Assembly (NCBI GenBank): GCA_036245525.1
Contig: BTPG01000003.1
Coordinates: forward strand, 140,586,120-140,650,119
Length of the DNA stretch: 64,000 nt
Reading direction: 5' to 3'
Source of the DNA: Semisulcospira habei
Taxonomy: Eukaryota; Mollusca; Gastropoda; Semisulcospiridae
Under the pieces are notes generated by a model. The model made no database searches and was not told the origin of the DNA. It saw only the letters and a list, made by a program, of their open reading frames with translations. Of this stretch, positions 34,330-45,837 are shown in pieces; the stretch's first letter is position 1, and each line of letters starts with the position of its first letter. The position numbers were made by a program, and so were the translations under genes.

Positions 34330-34530
34330 TTAATCCATTTAGACCGACTTCCTACAGCAGAAGATGGATTGATCATGATACTGCAATGGCAGTGCCAGAT
34401 TAGCTTGGCGCCTGCTGGCGCCAAGCTAATCTGGCACTACCCTTGAAATGTCAAGGTTGAGTTGTTAGAAATATTTGTTAGGTGACACGTCCAGAATCGG
34501 AAATTGCGACCTTGGAGTTAAATGTGTTAA
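34330..34530. mobile_element. Family B TTAA hairpin element
   Basis: TTAATCCATTTAGACCGACT start, core about 34360-34460 with tip GGCGCCTGCTGGCGCC, right border TTAA at 34527-34530. Confidence 0.85.
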
Positions 34531-34560
34531 AGAAAATGAAATGAAGTGCGATTTTCACTA

Positions 34561-34996
34561 GAGGACAGGTTAACACAGAAGGAAAATAATGAGCTTGTAT
34601 GATGCATCACTCGAGGACAGGTTAACACAGAAGGAAATGATCTTGAATGATACATCACTCGAGGACAGGTTAACACAGAAGGAAATGATCTTGAATGATA
34701 CATCACTCGAGGACAGGTTAACACAGAAGGAAATGAGCTTGTATGATGCATCACTCGAAGACAGGTTAACACAGAAAGAAATGATCTTGAATGATACATC
34801 ACTCGAGGACAGGTTAACACAGAAGGAAATGATCTTGAATGATACATCACTCGAGGACAGGTTAACACAGAAGGAAATGATCTTGAATGATACATCACTC
34901 GAGGACAGGTTAACACAGAAGGAAATGAGCTTGTATGATGCATCACTCAAAGACAGGTTAACACAAAAGAAAATGAGCTTGTATGATACAGCACTC
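34561..34996. repeat. 48-bp minisatellite, nine units, open in frame
   Basis: Unit GAGGACAGGTTAACACAGAA plus GGAAATGATCTTGAATGATA plus CATCACTC. Starts at 34561 (this first unit has 4 extra bases), 34613, 34661, 34709, 34757, 34805, 34853, 34901 and 34949. Because 48 is divisible by 3, the array reads as a 16-residue repeat (LEDRLTQKEMILNDTS) on the plus strand, and two frames are also open on the minus strand. The plus frame runs to 35278, but downstream it passes through a family E palindrome, so a real gene is unlikely. Confidence 0.9.
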
Positions 34997-35100
34997 GCCT
35001 ACAACAGCAAAACGCATCTCGAACAGCTGGTAAACAGGATACTAGAAGTCTCTCGAAGTTGTACTTCAGAGCAATACATCATAACGGTTTTGCCCCGTGA

Positions 35101-35192
35101 AGGCAGAAAGGTACTAAGTCGATTTTTGCGAAAAGCGACATTGTCATTGTGTTACAAGGAAAATCCCGCTTTTCACAAAATTGGAGTTGTTA
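35101..35192. mobile_element. Family E palindrome
   Basis: AGGCAGAAAGGTACTAAGTC, stem TTGTCATTGTGTTACAAGG, then CCGCTTTTCACAAAATTGGA. Confidence 0.65.
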
Positions 35193-35369
35193 CCTCTATC
35201 GTCTTTCACAGAGCAAAATTTGCGAGCCAATCGAAAGAAACTGCTTTTCTCTATATACTTATCCATTCATCACAGTAGAGATTGATCGAGTCCCAAAATA
35301 TGTTTGATTTCCTCCCGCCGTCTGTCTGCACGCTACGATGCACCAATACAAGTTTAACCACATAAATGC

Positions 35370-35587
35370 TGGCAAAAAAGGCAAAAAGGATTACCATCTG
35401 CAAGAGACATAAATCCTCATGAGCCCCCGCGATAGCGGGGGCTCATGAGGGTTTATGTCTCTTGTTAGTCCAATGTTCTTTGTGCCTAATTTCGTCCCAC
35501 CTACGCCTGTGCGCTTCTCGCGAAAGTCGGTCAGTGTGCAGCTGTTTATGACGCTAAATTCGTAATCACTGGCAGTGAAGTGGTTAA
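35370..35587 (-). mobile_element. Family A (subfamily 3) TTAA hairpin element
   Basis: Core 35399-35466 (AGAGACATAAATCCTCATGA and complement), flank GAAAGTCGGTCAGTGTGCAG, end CACTGGCAGTGAAGTGG then TTAA 35584-35587, which also starts the next element. Left end decayed. Confidence 0.8.
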
Positions 35588-35651
35588 CTCCCTTGTGCGT
35601 GCAAAAGGGGGTTATGAGTATTGGTAGCTGCGTGCACAATTAATGAGTTAA
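35584..35651. mobile_element. Family P small TTAA element
   Basis: TTAACTCCCTTGTGCGTGCA, AAAGGGGGTTATGAGTATTGG, TAGCTGCGTGCACAATTAAT, GAGTTAA. TTAA at both ends, 68 bp. A shorter relative is at 48409-48458. Confidence 0.6.
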
Positions 35652-35816
35652 TAAAGAGCGGATTATCGACGTTTTTTTTTCCTCAACAGTCCGGCTATCC
35701 CCCCTCCCCCCTCACCTTACTTTGGCACTGATTTCAGGCCACGTTGTTAATATTTACTACGCGGGCAGTTACTTCAGTAGATGCTTCAGCATCTCTATCT
35801 CTGTGTCTCTGTCTCA

Positions 35817-35856
35817 TCATCATCATCAATACCACCACCACCACCATCACCACCAC

Positions 35857-35904
<48 letters not shown>

Positions 35905-35995
35905 TACCATCACCATCACCACCATCACCTTCATCACCACCATCTCCAAACATCCTCATGATGATGTTGTATCATCATCATCATCATCTTCATAA
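35817..35995. repeat. (CAT)n/(CAC)n trinucleotide array
   Basis: CAT units with CAC variants; Ser, His and Ile runs in the frames are artefacts. Confidence 0.95.
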
Positions 35996-36206
35996 TCATC
36001 CTTCCTCCCCATCCTTCCTCTTTTTCTCTTCTTCTTCCTCCCCCTCGCCTTTCCTTGTCCTGTTTTTAGTGTGTTCCTCTCCCGTTTTCTGCCTAGCGCA
36101 TTACTTCCGGTCATGTGACTGCACTTACCTCCGCCGATTTGTCACACTACCACACTTTTTCAAGGGATAACCTCACATTCACACGTGCAATCCTTATCAG
36201 CCTCCG

Positions 36207-36330
36207 ATGATACCTGCAAGAGACATGAGCCCGCCCCCGCATCAGCGGGGGCTCATGAGGATGTATGTCTCTTGCTGCAGGCCCAATTTTCCACCGGTGT
36301 TCCTCACGCGAAAGTGATCACCTGACGCGC
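36207..36330 (-). mobile_element. Family A (subfamily 3) fragment
   Basis: Core CTGCAAGAGACATGAGCCCG.. to ATGTATGTCTCTTGC (36206-36277), followed by GTTCCTCACGCGAAAGTGAT. Ends are decayed. Confidence 0.6.
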
Positions 36331-36529
36331 TCTCCTCGATGATGAAGAGCCCTTCAGAAATCCTCACAACGGGCAAGTGTTCAGAAAGAAACACAGGGAG
36401 GGTACAAAAAAAGGCATATCCATATTGACAAGACACAAAAATAAGTTGTTGATGACAAAAGGCACACAGAATGAGCAGATTTCAAAAACGTAACCTTTTT
36501 ACTGTCAGGACACGACGAGCAAGGACCCA

Positions 36530-36660
36530 CATGCAAGAGGCATAGATTTTCATGAGACCCCGCGTACGCGGGGGGCTCATGAAGTTATAAGCCTCTTGCT
36601 GGACTTATTTATGCCCGAGTTCCTCAGGCAAAGGGAGATAGGCGGTAATGTATTCAGGGA
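36530..36660 (-). mobile_element. Family A fragment
   Basis: Core TGCAAGAGGCATAGATTTTC to TAAGCCTCTTGC (36530-36600), with flank GTTCCTCAGGCAAAGGGAGA. Confidence 0.6.
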
Positions 36661-37174
36661 CATCGTTCCTGGCGAATGGCAAGAAATGGGTGAAAGCTGA
36701 AATATGAAAACAGGACGCCAAGTGAAATAAATACTATGACAAAACTTCCAGAAAAAAACAACGAAGGAGACGGATGAATCCTAATACAGATAATACAAGG
36801 AAATGCAAAATGATATACAGTAAACTCCTGATATTACAAATCACCAGGGGACCCAGTTTTTCTTGTTGTTATACCCGAAGTTTGTTATAAGAGAAGTAAT
36901 TTAAGTAGAAAGTTAGCAAACCTTAAAAAATGCTGATATTTTTAGGAGGTTTGGGGAAATGTTATAAAGACCGATGTCAAGTACATTTTTAAGAGGAGTT
37001 AAACAGAGGAAAGTGGAAATAAAACGATTGAAAAATGGGATGGGCACATTTGCAAGGTATAAAAGGAAATGAGTTTTGCTTTCTTGTTTTTTGTTTTGTT
37101 TTGTTGCACGAACGGTCATATCATGTCTTTTCCCTTCTCATCCGAGAAAAATGGAACGCCACTGAACTGCAAGA

Positions 37175-37340
37175 GATATATTCAGTTCAGTCCAGTCCAA
37201 TTCAGTTCGTTTCATTTCATTTCATTTCATTTTAATTCAATTCAATTCAATACAAATCAGTTCAGTTCAGTACAATTTATTTCATTTCAAATCAGTTCAA
37301 TGCAATTCAATTCCATTCCATTCAATTCAGTTCAATTTTT
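37175..37340. repeat. Degenerate (TTCAN)n pentanucleotide array
   Basis: TTCAG, TTCAT, TTCAA and TACAA units. Confidence 0.9.
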
Positions 37341-37342
37341 TT

Positions 37343-37455
37343 GCGGTGGCTCATGAGGATTTTGCCTCTTGCTGAAACTACTTTGGCGGCTGGAGATTTT
37401 TGACCGTTGAATTTTTAAAACCACTATCTGCGCCCACCGACAATGAAGGGATTAA
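37343..37455 (-). mobile_element. Family A right part
   Basis: Starts in the right hairpin arm (GCGGTGGCTCATGAGGATTT) next to the pentanucleotide array, then the long flank to CCGACAATGAAGGGATTAA. Confidence 0.7.
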
Positions 37456-37466
37456 ATCCATTCAAG

Positions 37467-37545
37467 TTAACACATTCGAGACGTGCCGCCTCCGGATACG
37501 CGGCATAAACCGCGTATCCGGAGGCGCACGTCTCGAATGAGTTAA
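37467..37545. mobile_element. Family D palindrome, complete
   Basis: TTAA at 37467-37470 and 37542-37545. Arms of ~34 nt: CATTCGAGACGTGCCGCCTC then CGGATACGCGG; centre CATAAA. 79 bp, nearly all stem. Confidence 0.9.
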
Positions 37546-37600
37546 CTCCATTCCGCCGGGGCAAGACGAACCCTACCCAACCACCAGAGACATCCCCCGT
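37542..37600 (-). mobile_element. Family A (subfamily 3) terminal fragment
   Basis: TTAACTCCATTCCGCCGGGG, CAAGACGAACCCTACCCAAC resembles the start of the copy at 49040. It shares its TTAA with the family D element. Confidence 0.5.
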
Positions 37601-37605
37601 TGTAG

Positions 37606-37705
37606 GGCAAAAGCCAATGTTTTCCTCTTTGAGAAAGGCGAGATTTTCTTTGTTATACAGTGAAAATCGCGCTTTTCTCAAAACTGGACATACTGGCTCA
37701 TGACG
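37606..37705. mobile_element. Family E palindrome
   Basis: GGCAAAAGCCAATGTTTTCC, GCGAGATTTTCTTTGTTATAC, then CGCTTTTCTCAAAACTGGAC. Confidence 0.65.
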
Positions 37706-37796
37706 GCAGACATGCAATTTGTGACCTATTTCTGACGTAGGGATGACCTCTTTGCCTCCGATAACAAATGAGAAAATCCGAACCAAACTACATCAC

Positions 37797-37868
37797 TAAG
37801 CAAGAGACATAGATTCACATGAGACCCTCCCGCGGCAGGGTCTCATGTAAATCTATGCCTCTTGCCGA
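37797..37868. mobile_element. Family A core hairpin with matched arm changes
   Basis: TAGATTCACATGAGACCCTC on the left pairs with AGGGTCTCATGTAAATCTA on the right; these changes from the family consensus occur on both arms. Confidence 0.7.
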
Positions 37869-38160
37869 CAGACCGTTGGCGCTATATTGCATCCCGCCTT
37901 TAATCGAGGGATCCGGCCTACGAGTACACCCGCTTGTTTTCACAGTTTGCTGCTGTCTGATACGAAGGCAGTTGTGTGAATCATTTTCCTATTTTCCCGC
38001 TTTCTCTGACTGTTCTGTACATTCTCCTATTTCGTCTTCATGGTCCTTTGACACGCGATCCAACAGCTACCAACAACGGTGGCGTTTATGTGCAATTTCT
38101 GTCTCTGAGCCTAGATCCCCCACTCCGCCCCTCCCTCCGTCCCTCCGCCACCCCCCACCC

Positions 38161-38161
<1 letters not shown>

Positions 38162-38247
<86 letters not shown>
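38162..38247. repeat. (CA)n microsatellite
   Basis: About 42 CA units. Confidence 0.95.
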
Positions 38248-38251
<4 letters not shown>

Positions 38252-38409
38252 CACCACACCCCCATTCGCCCTTTGCACAAGGTATGGGTCAAACATCGGG
38301 TCGGCAGTATTTGTCTTTGTGCAAGAAATCTAGCACCGATTTCGTATGTACCTCTCTCTCTGCCTTTTCGTAAGCAAACGGATTACATTTTGGTTTGATT
38401 GATTGAGTG

Positions 38410-38630
38410 TAGTACTGGGGCATGGCGCACTCTACCCAGCTGCAAGAGACACAAACCCTCATGAGCCCCCGCAGTCGTGGTGGCTCATGAGGATTTATGT
38501 CTCTTGTTAGTCCCAAGTTCTTTACACCCATGTCTTGGTCGCATTTTGTTTGTGTTCTTCAGGCGAATGTCGGACTGTGTGCAGTGGTTTCAGATGCGAA
38601 ATCCACGATCAATGACAGCGAAGGGGTTAG
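38410..38630 (-). mobile_element. Family A (subfamily 3) TTAA hairpin element
   Basis: Core 38443-38510, flank GCGAATGTCGGACTGTGTGC, GATCAATGACAGCGAAGGGG then TTAG at 38627-38630. Left end decayed. Confidence 0.75.
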
Positions 38631-38639
38631 CGTCCTCAT

Positions 38640-38812
38640 CACCGGGAGTGATAATGGATGGCCCTAACGGGCGGGTTATAGTGGTACAGACACGGCCGTT
38701 GTCTATGGTGTACGACTTGAATACGGATCAATTCACGCGCGCTCCAATTCTGCCACTGTTATTTTACCAGGACCTTTCAACGGACACGCTGCAGAAAATG
38801 CCCCGTCGTTGT
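38640..38812 (-). mobile_element. SINE fragment, 5'-truncated
   Basis: Minus-strand copy of the 29936 SINE body: GGACCTTTCAACGGACACGC, GGCCCTAACGGGCGGGTTAT in plus orientation. It stops before the tRNA-like head. Confidence 0.7.
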
Positions 38813-38816
38813 TATT

Positions 38817-38847
<31 letters not shown>
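38817..38847. repeat. Poly-T
   Basis: Homopolymer of about 30 T. Confidence 0.9.
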
Positions 38848-39208
38848 GAGTGGACTAATTTTTGAACTCGTCAACCCTACCATACTCACCAGCAAAAGAA
38901 ATGCGACATTTTTGGAATCATCGGAAACACTGAACATTCCAAACATGTCTCATTTCTTTTGTTCATCAGTATATAAGAGCTGCATTCTAGTCGGGAATGA
39001 CACTTTTGTGGCAGCGTCAGACGTGAAAGAAAGAGAAAGCGTAGGCTGTACTTCACTACTCCCATGTCTTTTCGAACAAAGCACCAGGTGTGGAACATCA
39101 GAACCAATCTCGGTACGCGAGAGACAAAGATGCTCATGACCCCCTTGTACGTCTCTTGCTGATTGCGTGGGCTGACCTATATATTTGTTCACAGATCTGC
39201 CGTTAGAA

Positions 39209-39309
39209 GGCAAAAAGCCACCATTTCCATTTTTGGATAAAAGCTAAATTGTCATTGTACAACAGTAGACATCTCGCTTTTCTCAAACATGGACATGTTG
39301 GTTTTTGCC
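39209..39309. mobile_element. Family E palindrome, complete
   Basis: GGCAAAAAGCC at the left and GGTTTTTGCC at the right bound a 101-bp inverted repeat (CCATTTTTGGATAAAAGC / GCTTTTCTCAAACATGG). Confidence 0.75.
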
Positions 39310-39407
39310 AAATAATGACAGAGACGGGTAAAGCCGTGAATGTCTAGAGTAACGAATCCGATACTTACATATTCCCAGGTGAGGTAGAGATATGAACCAA
39401 TCTAAGT

Positions 39408-39486
39408 ATACAAGAGTCATAGATTCTCATGAGCCCCTGCGGATAGGGGCCGCAGGGGCTCATTAGAATCTATGGCTCTTGCAGAT
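39408..39486. mobile_element. Family A core hairpin
   Basis: CAAGAGTCATAGATTCTCAT and ATTAGAATCTATGGCTCTTG pair; centre CTGCGGATAGGGGCCGCAG. Confidence 0.7.
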
Positions 39487-39683
39487 CGACGTGGCTGGTC
39501 TTGAAATATGTTCGTTAACATTTGGGTGAAAGCTAAAGTAGGGTTTTGAGGCGGCTTCCCTTGTGTAAAGTTTAAATGGCCGTATGATCTGGCGGACCTA
39601 ATCTTTAAATGGATTGATGGTTAGTTGTGGGTTGGGCTCTAACATGCGCGCGCATACACTGCGCACACGTACCCGCACACCAT

Positions 39684-39830
<147 letters not shown>

Positions 39831-39868
39831 GATGATGATGTTTTTTCTTTCAATTACTGCAATTCGGC

Positions 39869-39869
<1 letters not shown>

Positions 39870-39937
<68 letters not shown>
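39870..39937. repeat. (AAT)n microsatellite
   Basis: About 22 AAT units. Confidence 0.95.
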
Positions 39938-39941
<4 letters not shown>

Positions 39942-40143
39942 CAATAACAATAGTACTAATGAAAAAGAAGATTAGTTATGCGCTTATTCTAAAATTTGCT
40001 TTAACGATTAAATAAAGTGCATGCAAACATATAACAAAATTAATGTTATTGATATACTGAAATGCGGGTTGGGCTCTAACATGCGCGCTTATACACTGCG
40101 CACACATACCCGCACACCATTACGAAAGAGAGAGATGGAGAGA

Positions 40144-40966
<823 letters not shown>

Positions 40967-41101
40967 TCGACCTTCAGGTCACGTCAGCTCGTCATCCAAA
41001 GGAGGGCGTCCCTTCCAGACAAGGGACACTCGACTGGCTTCCACCTTGTCCGAGAAACACACTAGTGCCCAAGGCCGTCAAGACTTATAGTGGCTCGGCT
41101 T

Positions 41102-41222
41102 TTAACCCCCTTACTACAATTGGACGCAGATTGCGTGTTTTAAATCATTGTCAGTTAAACGTCAGAGATCTCCACCCGCCCCAAAGTGATTTCAGCAAGA
41201 GGCAAAGATCCTCATGAGCCCC
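41102..41222 (+). mobile_element. Family A left half, fused to the next copy
   Basis: TTAACCCCCTTACTACAATT to GATCCTCATGAGCCCCCGC, then directly CTTCACTGCC of the next element. It ends at the hairpin tip. Confidence 0.75.
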
Positions 41223-41443
41223 CGCCTTCACTGCCAATGGACGCAGACTGTGTTTTTGATATGATTTTTGAAATTATTGTGAATTCGTCAGAGATCTACA
41301 GCTGTTCGAGGAGCACGCATACAAAGTGGCTTCAGCAAGAGGCATAGATCCTCATGAGCCCCCGCAGTTGAGGGAGCTCATGAGGATCTATGTCTCTTGC
41401 AGTTTAATGGATCGTGTTTAGTTTTTCTATGCAGTGAACACTG
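41222..41443 (+). mobile_element. Family A hairpin element
   Basis: CTTCACTGCCAATGGACGCA start without TTAA, core 41334-41400, end TTTTTCTATGCAGTGAACAC. Confidence 0.75.
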
Positions 41444-41763
41444 GGCACAACAGATCAGTACGATGTACTGAGCATGGATAGAATATAGACGACAGAAACG
41501 TCGCACCGCTTTTGACACTTCGCACAGGAAGCTTGAACAACATTGTTCAGCATGCTAAAAGATCGTACTGGTCGCTTGTAATGAAAATTAATCCTTGATA
41601 TACGGCTAAATTATATATACTCAGTATACTTGTCTGTTTGTCTATTTTGATTTTTTCCCCCGGAATGTTAATAAATTGTATTATAACTGTCATTTTAAAA
41701 GTTGTTTCTTCATCCCTTGGGCTCTTCTCTTGATATAAGCTGACTGTCGTAATGTATTTGTGG

Positions 41764-41770
41764 TACGTGA

Positions 41771-41846
<76 letters not shown>
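41764..41846. repeat. (ATT)n microsatellite
   Basis: About 26 ATT units. Confidence 0.95.
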
Positions 41847-41850
<4 letters not shown>

Positions 41851-42055
41851 CCAGTTTTTCGACCTATTTATGTGACCACAAGGACTAAGTAAGAACATAT
41901 CTACTTATTCGGATCCGAGCGGAAATCAATTCGAACCCATACGTGTACGAAAATCCGGCTCGAAACGTACTTCCGGTACATCTTATCCCACGCGTTGAAT
42001 GGGTAAAAATGTTGTGAGTCGTCACAGGTCAATTTGAGTATTTCGAGCTCGGGGT

Positions 42056-42226
42056 GTAATGTGTTGAAACGTCAAAGATCCCCCGCCGTCAAAGGAACTT
42101 GGATACAAAGTGGTTTCAGCAAGAGGTATAGATCCTCATGAGCCCCCGCAACTGCGGGGGCTCATGAGGATCTATACCTCTTGAAATTAGTTGTGTTCAG
42201 TTTATCTCGGCAGAAGAGCGGTTAAC
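42056..42226 (+). mobile_element. Family A hairpin element
   Basis: GAAACGTCAAAGATCCCCCG, core 42117-42184, end ATCTCGGCAGAAGAGCGG then TTAA. Part of a local duplication with 42886-43075. Confidence 0.8.
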
Positions 42227-42458
42227 CAGTCCTTGAGTTTTATAAAATCTACTTGACGAAACTGTCGCTCATTGACTCCCCATGTGCCTGTGCGGCTGCA
42301 ATGACTCATGCGAATCTAAAGGCCTGCATGTGTTCACAAAGAACTGAGGAGGCCGGTTGAAATACAAACTCCGTATTTAGCACTGCCAGATCGTCTGCGT
42401 TTGACTTTCAACGGAAACCGTTTGAAAACTAATCGCCAGGCAGCACGCCAATCGCGCG

Positions 42459-42646
42459 CTAACCCCCTGACTTCCGATTAAAATAAACACCACCCAACTG
42501 CAAGAAGTATAGAGGGCTCATGAGGATCTAAGCCTCTTGCTGAGACCATTTAATATCAATATTACTTTGACGGTTGGGTATCTTTGCCGTTGAACTGAAA
42601 TGATTTCAAAAACACAATCTGCTTCCACTGGTGGTTATGGGGTTAA
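42459..42646 (-). mobile_element. Family A element with core arm deletion
   Basis: CTAACCCCCTGACTTCCGAT start, core CAAGAAGTATAGAGGGCTCA (left arm mostly deleted), long flank, TTAA at 42643-42646. Confidence 0.75.
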
Positions 42647-42885
42647 GCTAGCCATTCAAGTCCCGCCTCGATCGGGTTTTATTAATTTCTGACATGCGAG
42701 GCGGTCGTTCACTTTAAAAAAACCAAATTCAACGAAAACCTGGACATTTAAAAGTCTAACGGGAGATAATAGACTAGAGATTGTCCGCGTATCCATTTGA
42801 GCGCTAGCCGGTGACAATGGACCATCCGGCTCCAGACTCTAAGATCCAAAAATCACAGATTAGAAAACGACCATTGAAAACGTTC

Positions 42886-43075
42886 ATTCACTGCCAGTGG
42901 ACGTAGATTGTGTTTTTGAAAGCGTTGTAAGTTGAAACGTCAAAGATCCCCCGCCGTCAAAGGAACGTGGTTACAGAGTGGATTCAGCAAGAGGCAACTG
43001 CGGGGGCTCATGAGGATATACAACTCTTGAAATTAGTTGATGATCATTTTATCTCGGCAGAAGAGCGGTTAGTTA
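42886..43075 (+). mobile_element. Family A element with core arm deletion
   Basis: CATTCACTGCCAGTGGACGT start; core GCAAGAGGCAACTGCGGGGG (left arm deleted); end CTCGGCAGAAGAGCGGTTAG. Confidence 0.75.
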
Positions 43076-43299
43076 ACCAGTCCTTGACGTTTATAAGATA
43101 TACTTCACGAATACATCACGAAACAGTCGCTCATTAACTCATTCCCTCCGAAAGTGGCATAGACTGTCGTGTGCCTAGCGGTTGCAGGGACTCATGAGAA
43201 TCTATAGGCCTACGTCCTGATGGCACATATTATCGCCAATATTATCCTCTTATTGAGAATATTCAGTATTTTGAGTCGAGTCTAATTCCCTAAGTAGAC

Positions 43300-43338
43300 C
43301 CCCCCCCCCCCCCCATCCTCCACCCCCCCCCCCCCCCT
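43300..43338. repeat. Poly-C tracts
   Basis: Two cytosine homopolymers. Confidence 0.9.
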
Positions 43339-43982
43339 TTTGAGTAGAACGTGCAATTAATGGTCACACAGAACGGTTTACAATACACTGATACAATTTT
43401 ACAAGACAGTTTCAATACACACTATGAACACACGGAGAGCGCAATTACAGGTGACATGTCACCAATCGCAGGAACGTTTCCAAACCAATAACTGCCAACA
43501 AACTGCCCCTCTGCATCAGAAAAAAAAAGAAGAAATTGTTCTTGGCGCTAAAAGTAGCTCGAACAAAGCCGCTGGGTCTATGACAGACAGGTGCTGGCTA
43601 TTGAAAATGTCGGTCGAATATATGGAAACACGTGCCGTACGAGATCTGAAAGAAAATTGTATAGTCGCATCGGGTTCGTATCGCATTCGTATCGGATTCG
43701 AGCTTCTGGAAACGTAGTTTAATTAAGACTTGACACTCAAGCACCAGATAACATCGCTGATCGCCGAAAGGATTTATAAAAAGAAAGTTAAGTATGCCAC
43801 GGAGTCTTTGCTCGATGACTAAGTCAGACTCAGAATTAGTTCAGTCCCGCTGGTGACGAAAATGGATTAATCCGACAGATTAATGAAAACCCAGCATGCA
43901 GGCCAGATGTTAATCAGAACTTTCTTCTTTGCATCAATGCCGGCCAGTGTCTAGCACCTCTACACGATTCTCTTTGAAATCG
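43339..43982. other. No gene supported
   Basis: A 97-codon open stretch (43424-43717) has no recognisable domain and no support for being coding. Confidence 0.4.
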
Positions 43983-44200
43983 TTAACCCTTTCATTGCCG
44001 AGAAAATATGAAAATAATCCAACTGCAAGAGATATAGATCCTCATGAGCGCCCGCGAATGCGGGGGCTCATGAAGATATGTCTCTTGTCGTCTCTATTTT
44101 TGTATGGAGCCATGGTCCTTCGAAAGCTGCGTGGCTGTTCGCGCTGAACTAACAAAGATCTCCGCAATATAATGTGCGCCAGCTGGCAGCAAAAGAGTTG
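43983..44200 (-). mobile_element. Family A TTAA hairpin element
   Basis: TTAACCCTTTCATTGCCGAG start (TTAA 43983-43986), core 44027-44090, long flank, end AGCTGGCAGCAAAAGAG without TTAA. Confidence 0.75.
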
Positions 44201-44217
44201 TGATTAGAACTCCTGCG

Positions 44218-44280
44218 GGAGATTTGACGGACCATGATAGTTTTGAGGTTCGTGCCAGACAGGACTTGGTGTTTAGAAAC
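44218..44280. mobile_element. Family B remnant
   Basis: GACGGACCATGATAGTTTTG and GTGCCAGACAGGACTTGGTG, left arm only. Confidence 0.45.
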
Positions 44281-44572
44281 CCATTACACTGAGTACAGTG
44301 AGTACTACTGCTAAGTAATAGTATTTTGTGGCACACTTTATCTGTCTGGACAAACCCAGATGTTCTCAGACTGTCTTCTTAAACATATCATACACTATTC
44401 ACGACGAAACTTTAAAGAAGGTTTGACCTAATTTGTTTTCTACGAGATTCGTTGTTTTTAACATACACCAAAAAAGTGAAATCGATCTGTCAAGTGGATT
44501 CGAAACTATGTTAAATAAATATGACTAGGCACGAGAGTAATATCAGTTATTCGTCTGCTTTCATTGTTGGGC

Positions 44573-44632
44573 TTAACCCTATGACTGTCGGTAGCGCGCG
44601 CCAAGAAAGCTCTACCGACAGCATAGGGTTAA
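44573..44632. mobile_element. Family C short variant, complete
   Basis: TTAA at 44573-44576 and 44629-44632; arms CCCTATGACTGTCGGTAGCG and TCTACCGACAGCATAGGG. Only 60 bp. Confidence 0.85.
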
Positions 44633-45392
44633 ATTATCACATCACAATGAAGACAACAACGAGAAACCAAGCAAGTAAACAAACGATAAACCAAAGAACA
44701 GAACAGTCACCCTCTAACACCCCTCCCCCCTCCCCCAAAAAAACCCCAAAATAAAACAAAACAAAAAACTAACAAACAAACAAAAAACAAACAAACAAAA
44801 AAACAAAACAAAAACAAAACAAAACAACAACAACAACAACAAACCCAACTCACAAATAGAAAATATTTAACATTTGGTACGTATGTCACTTTGGACATTA
44901 TCCTGTACAGCCATTCTCCTGCACACCTGCTACAATGACATGACAGACACATTCGACGACAGAAAACAAACCTCTATGGTGGTTCCGGGCACTTTGTACG
45001 CCAGTCACTAAATATACAGTGCAGCCTCTTTCACTCTACAACTGTTCAAAGATACAGATGGTTACGAAACGCTACACACACAGGTCTATCCAGTTCAGCA
45101 CACGTCGTCTTTATGTCAAGTACCTGACAATGACTCCACTCCGTTCTAGAAATACAAGGCTTTCAGTACGAGAAACACCTAAAAATAGATTGACCCGCTA
45201 ACGTCAGCGCACAATAAATAAGTGCCATTACCCGTGTGCTTTTGCTGCGTGCCCAAACTGTTGTTAAAGTTCAGTAAGGCATAACAAACACAAATGGTGC
45301 AGAAATGTGTCTTCAGATGTGTGCGTAATGGTACTTTAAAATGGATGCACACAGCAGAAAGTAAAAAAAAAAAACACACACAAAAAACAAAA

Positions 45393-45397
<5 letters not shown>

Positions 45398-45461
<64 letters not shown>

Positions 45462-45470
45462 ACGCACGCA

Positions 45471-45502
<32 letters not shown>

Positions 45503-45512
45503 CACACACACA
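45398..45512. repeat. (CA)n with (GCAC)n block
   Basis: CA units interrupted by GCAC units (about 45463-45490). Confidence 0.95.
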
Positions 45513-45594
45513 TTTCACTGTGTTTCTGAAATAACTTTATACTCGACGCAAATAAAAAATCCTACCGCCCGAAGAACACAGACAGAAAACGGGG

Positions 45595-45660
45595 TCAGCA
45601 AGAGGCATAGATCATCGCGACAGCGGGGGCTTATGAGGATCTATACCTCTTACATTTTGG
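45595..45660. mobile_element. Family A core, partly deleted
   Basis: CAGCAAGAGGCATAGATCAT then CGCGACAGCGGGGGCTTATG; the left arm is shortened. Confidence 0.6.
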
Positions 45661-45837
45661 GTATTGCTCGCTGTATTTGTGTTGCGCCATTTTATGGATT
45701 AAAAAAAGCCCGCCACCTTGGTCACGTGACCATATTTGTTTGTCGAGTTCCCAGGATTTGTTGATCTAATAACTGAACATTGCCTGACGGATTCTGAGAC
45801 AGAGATGGCGGTGACATCTGACGCTTCAATCAACCTA

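Noticed and set aside
34589..35278. 229-codon open frame with a 16-residue repeat, as a possible gene
   Set aside because: The frame is open because the repeat unit is 48 bp; several frames on both strands are open, and downstream it runs through a family E palindrome.
38477..39139. 220-codon frame
   Set aside because: Passes through a family A element, a SINE piece and poly-T; no domain is recognisable.
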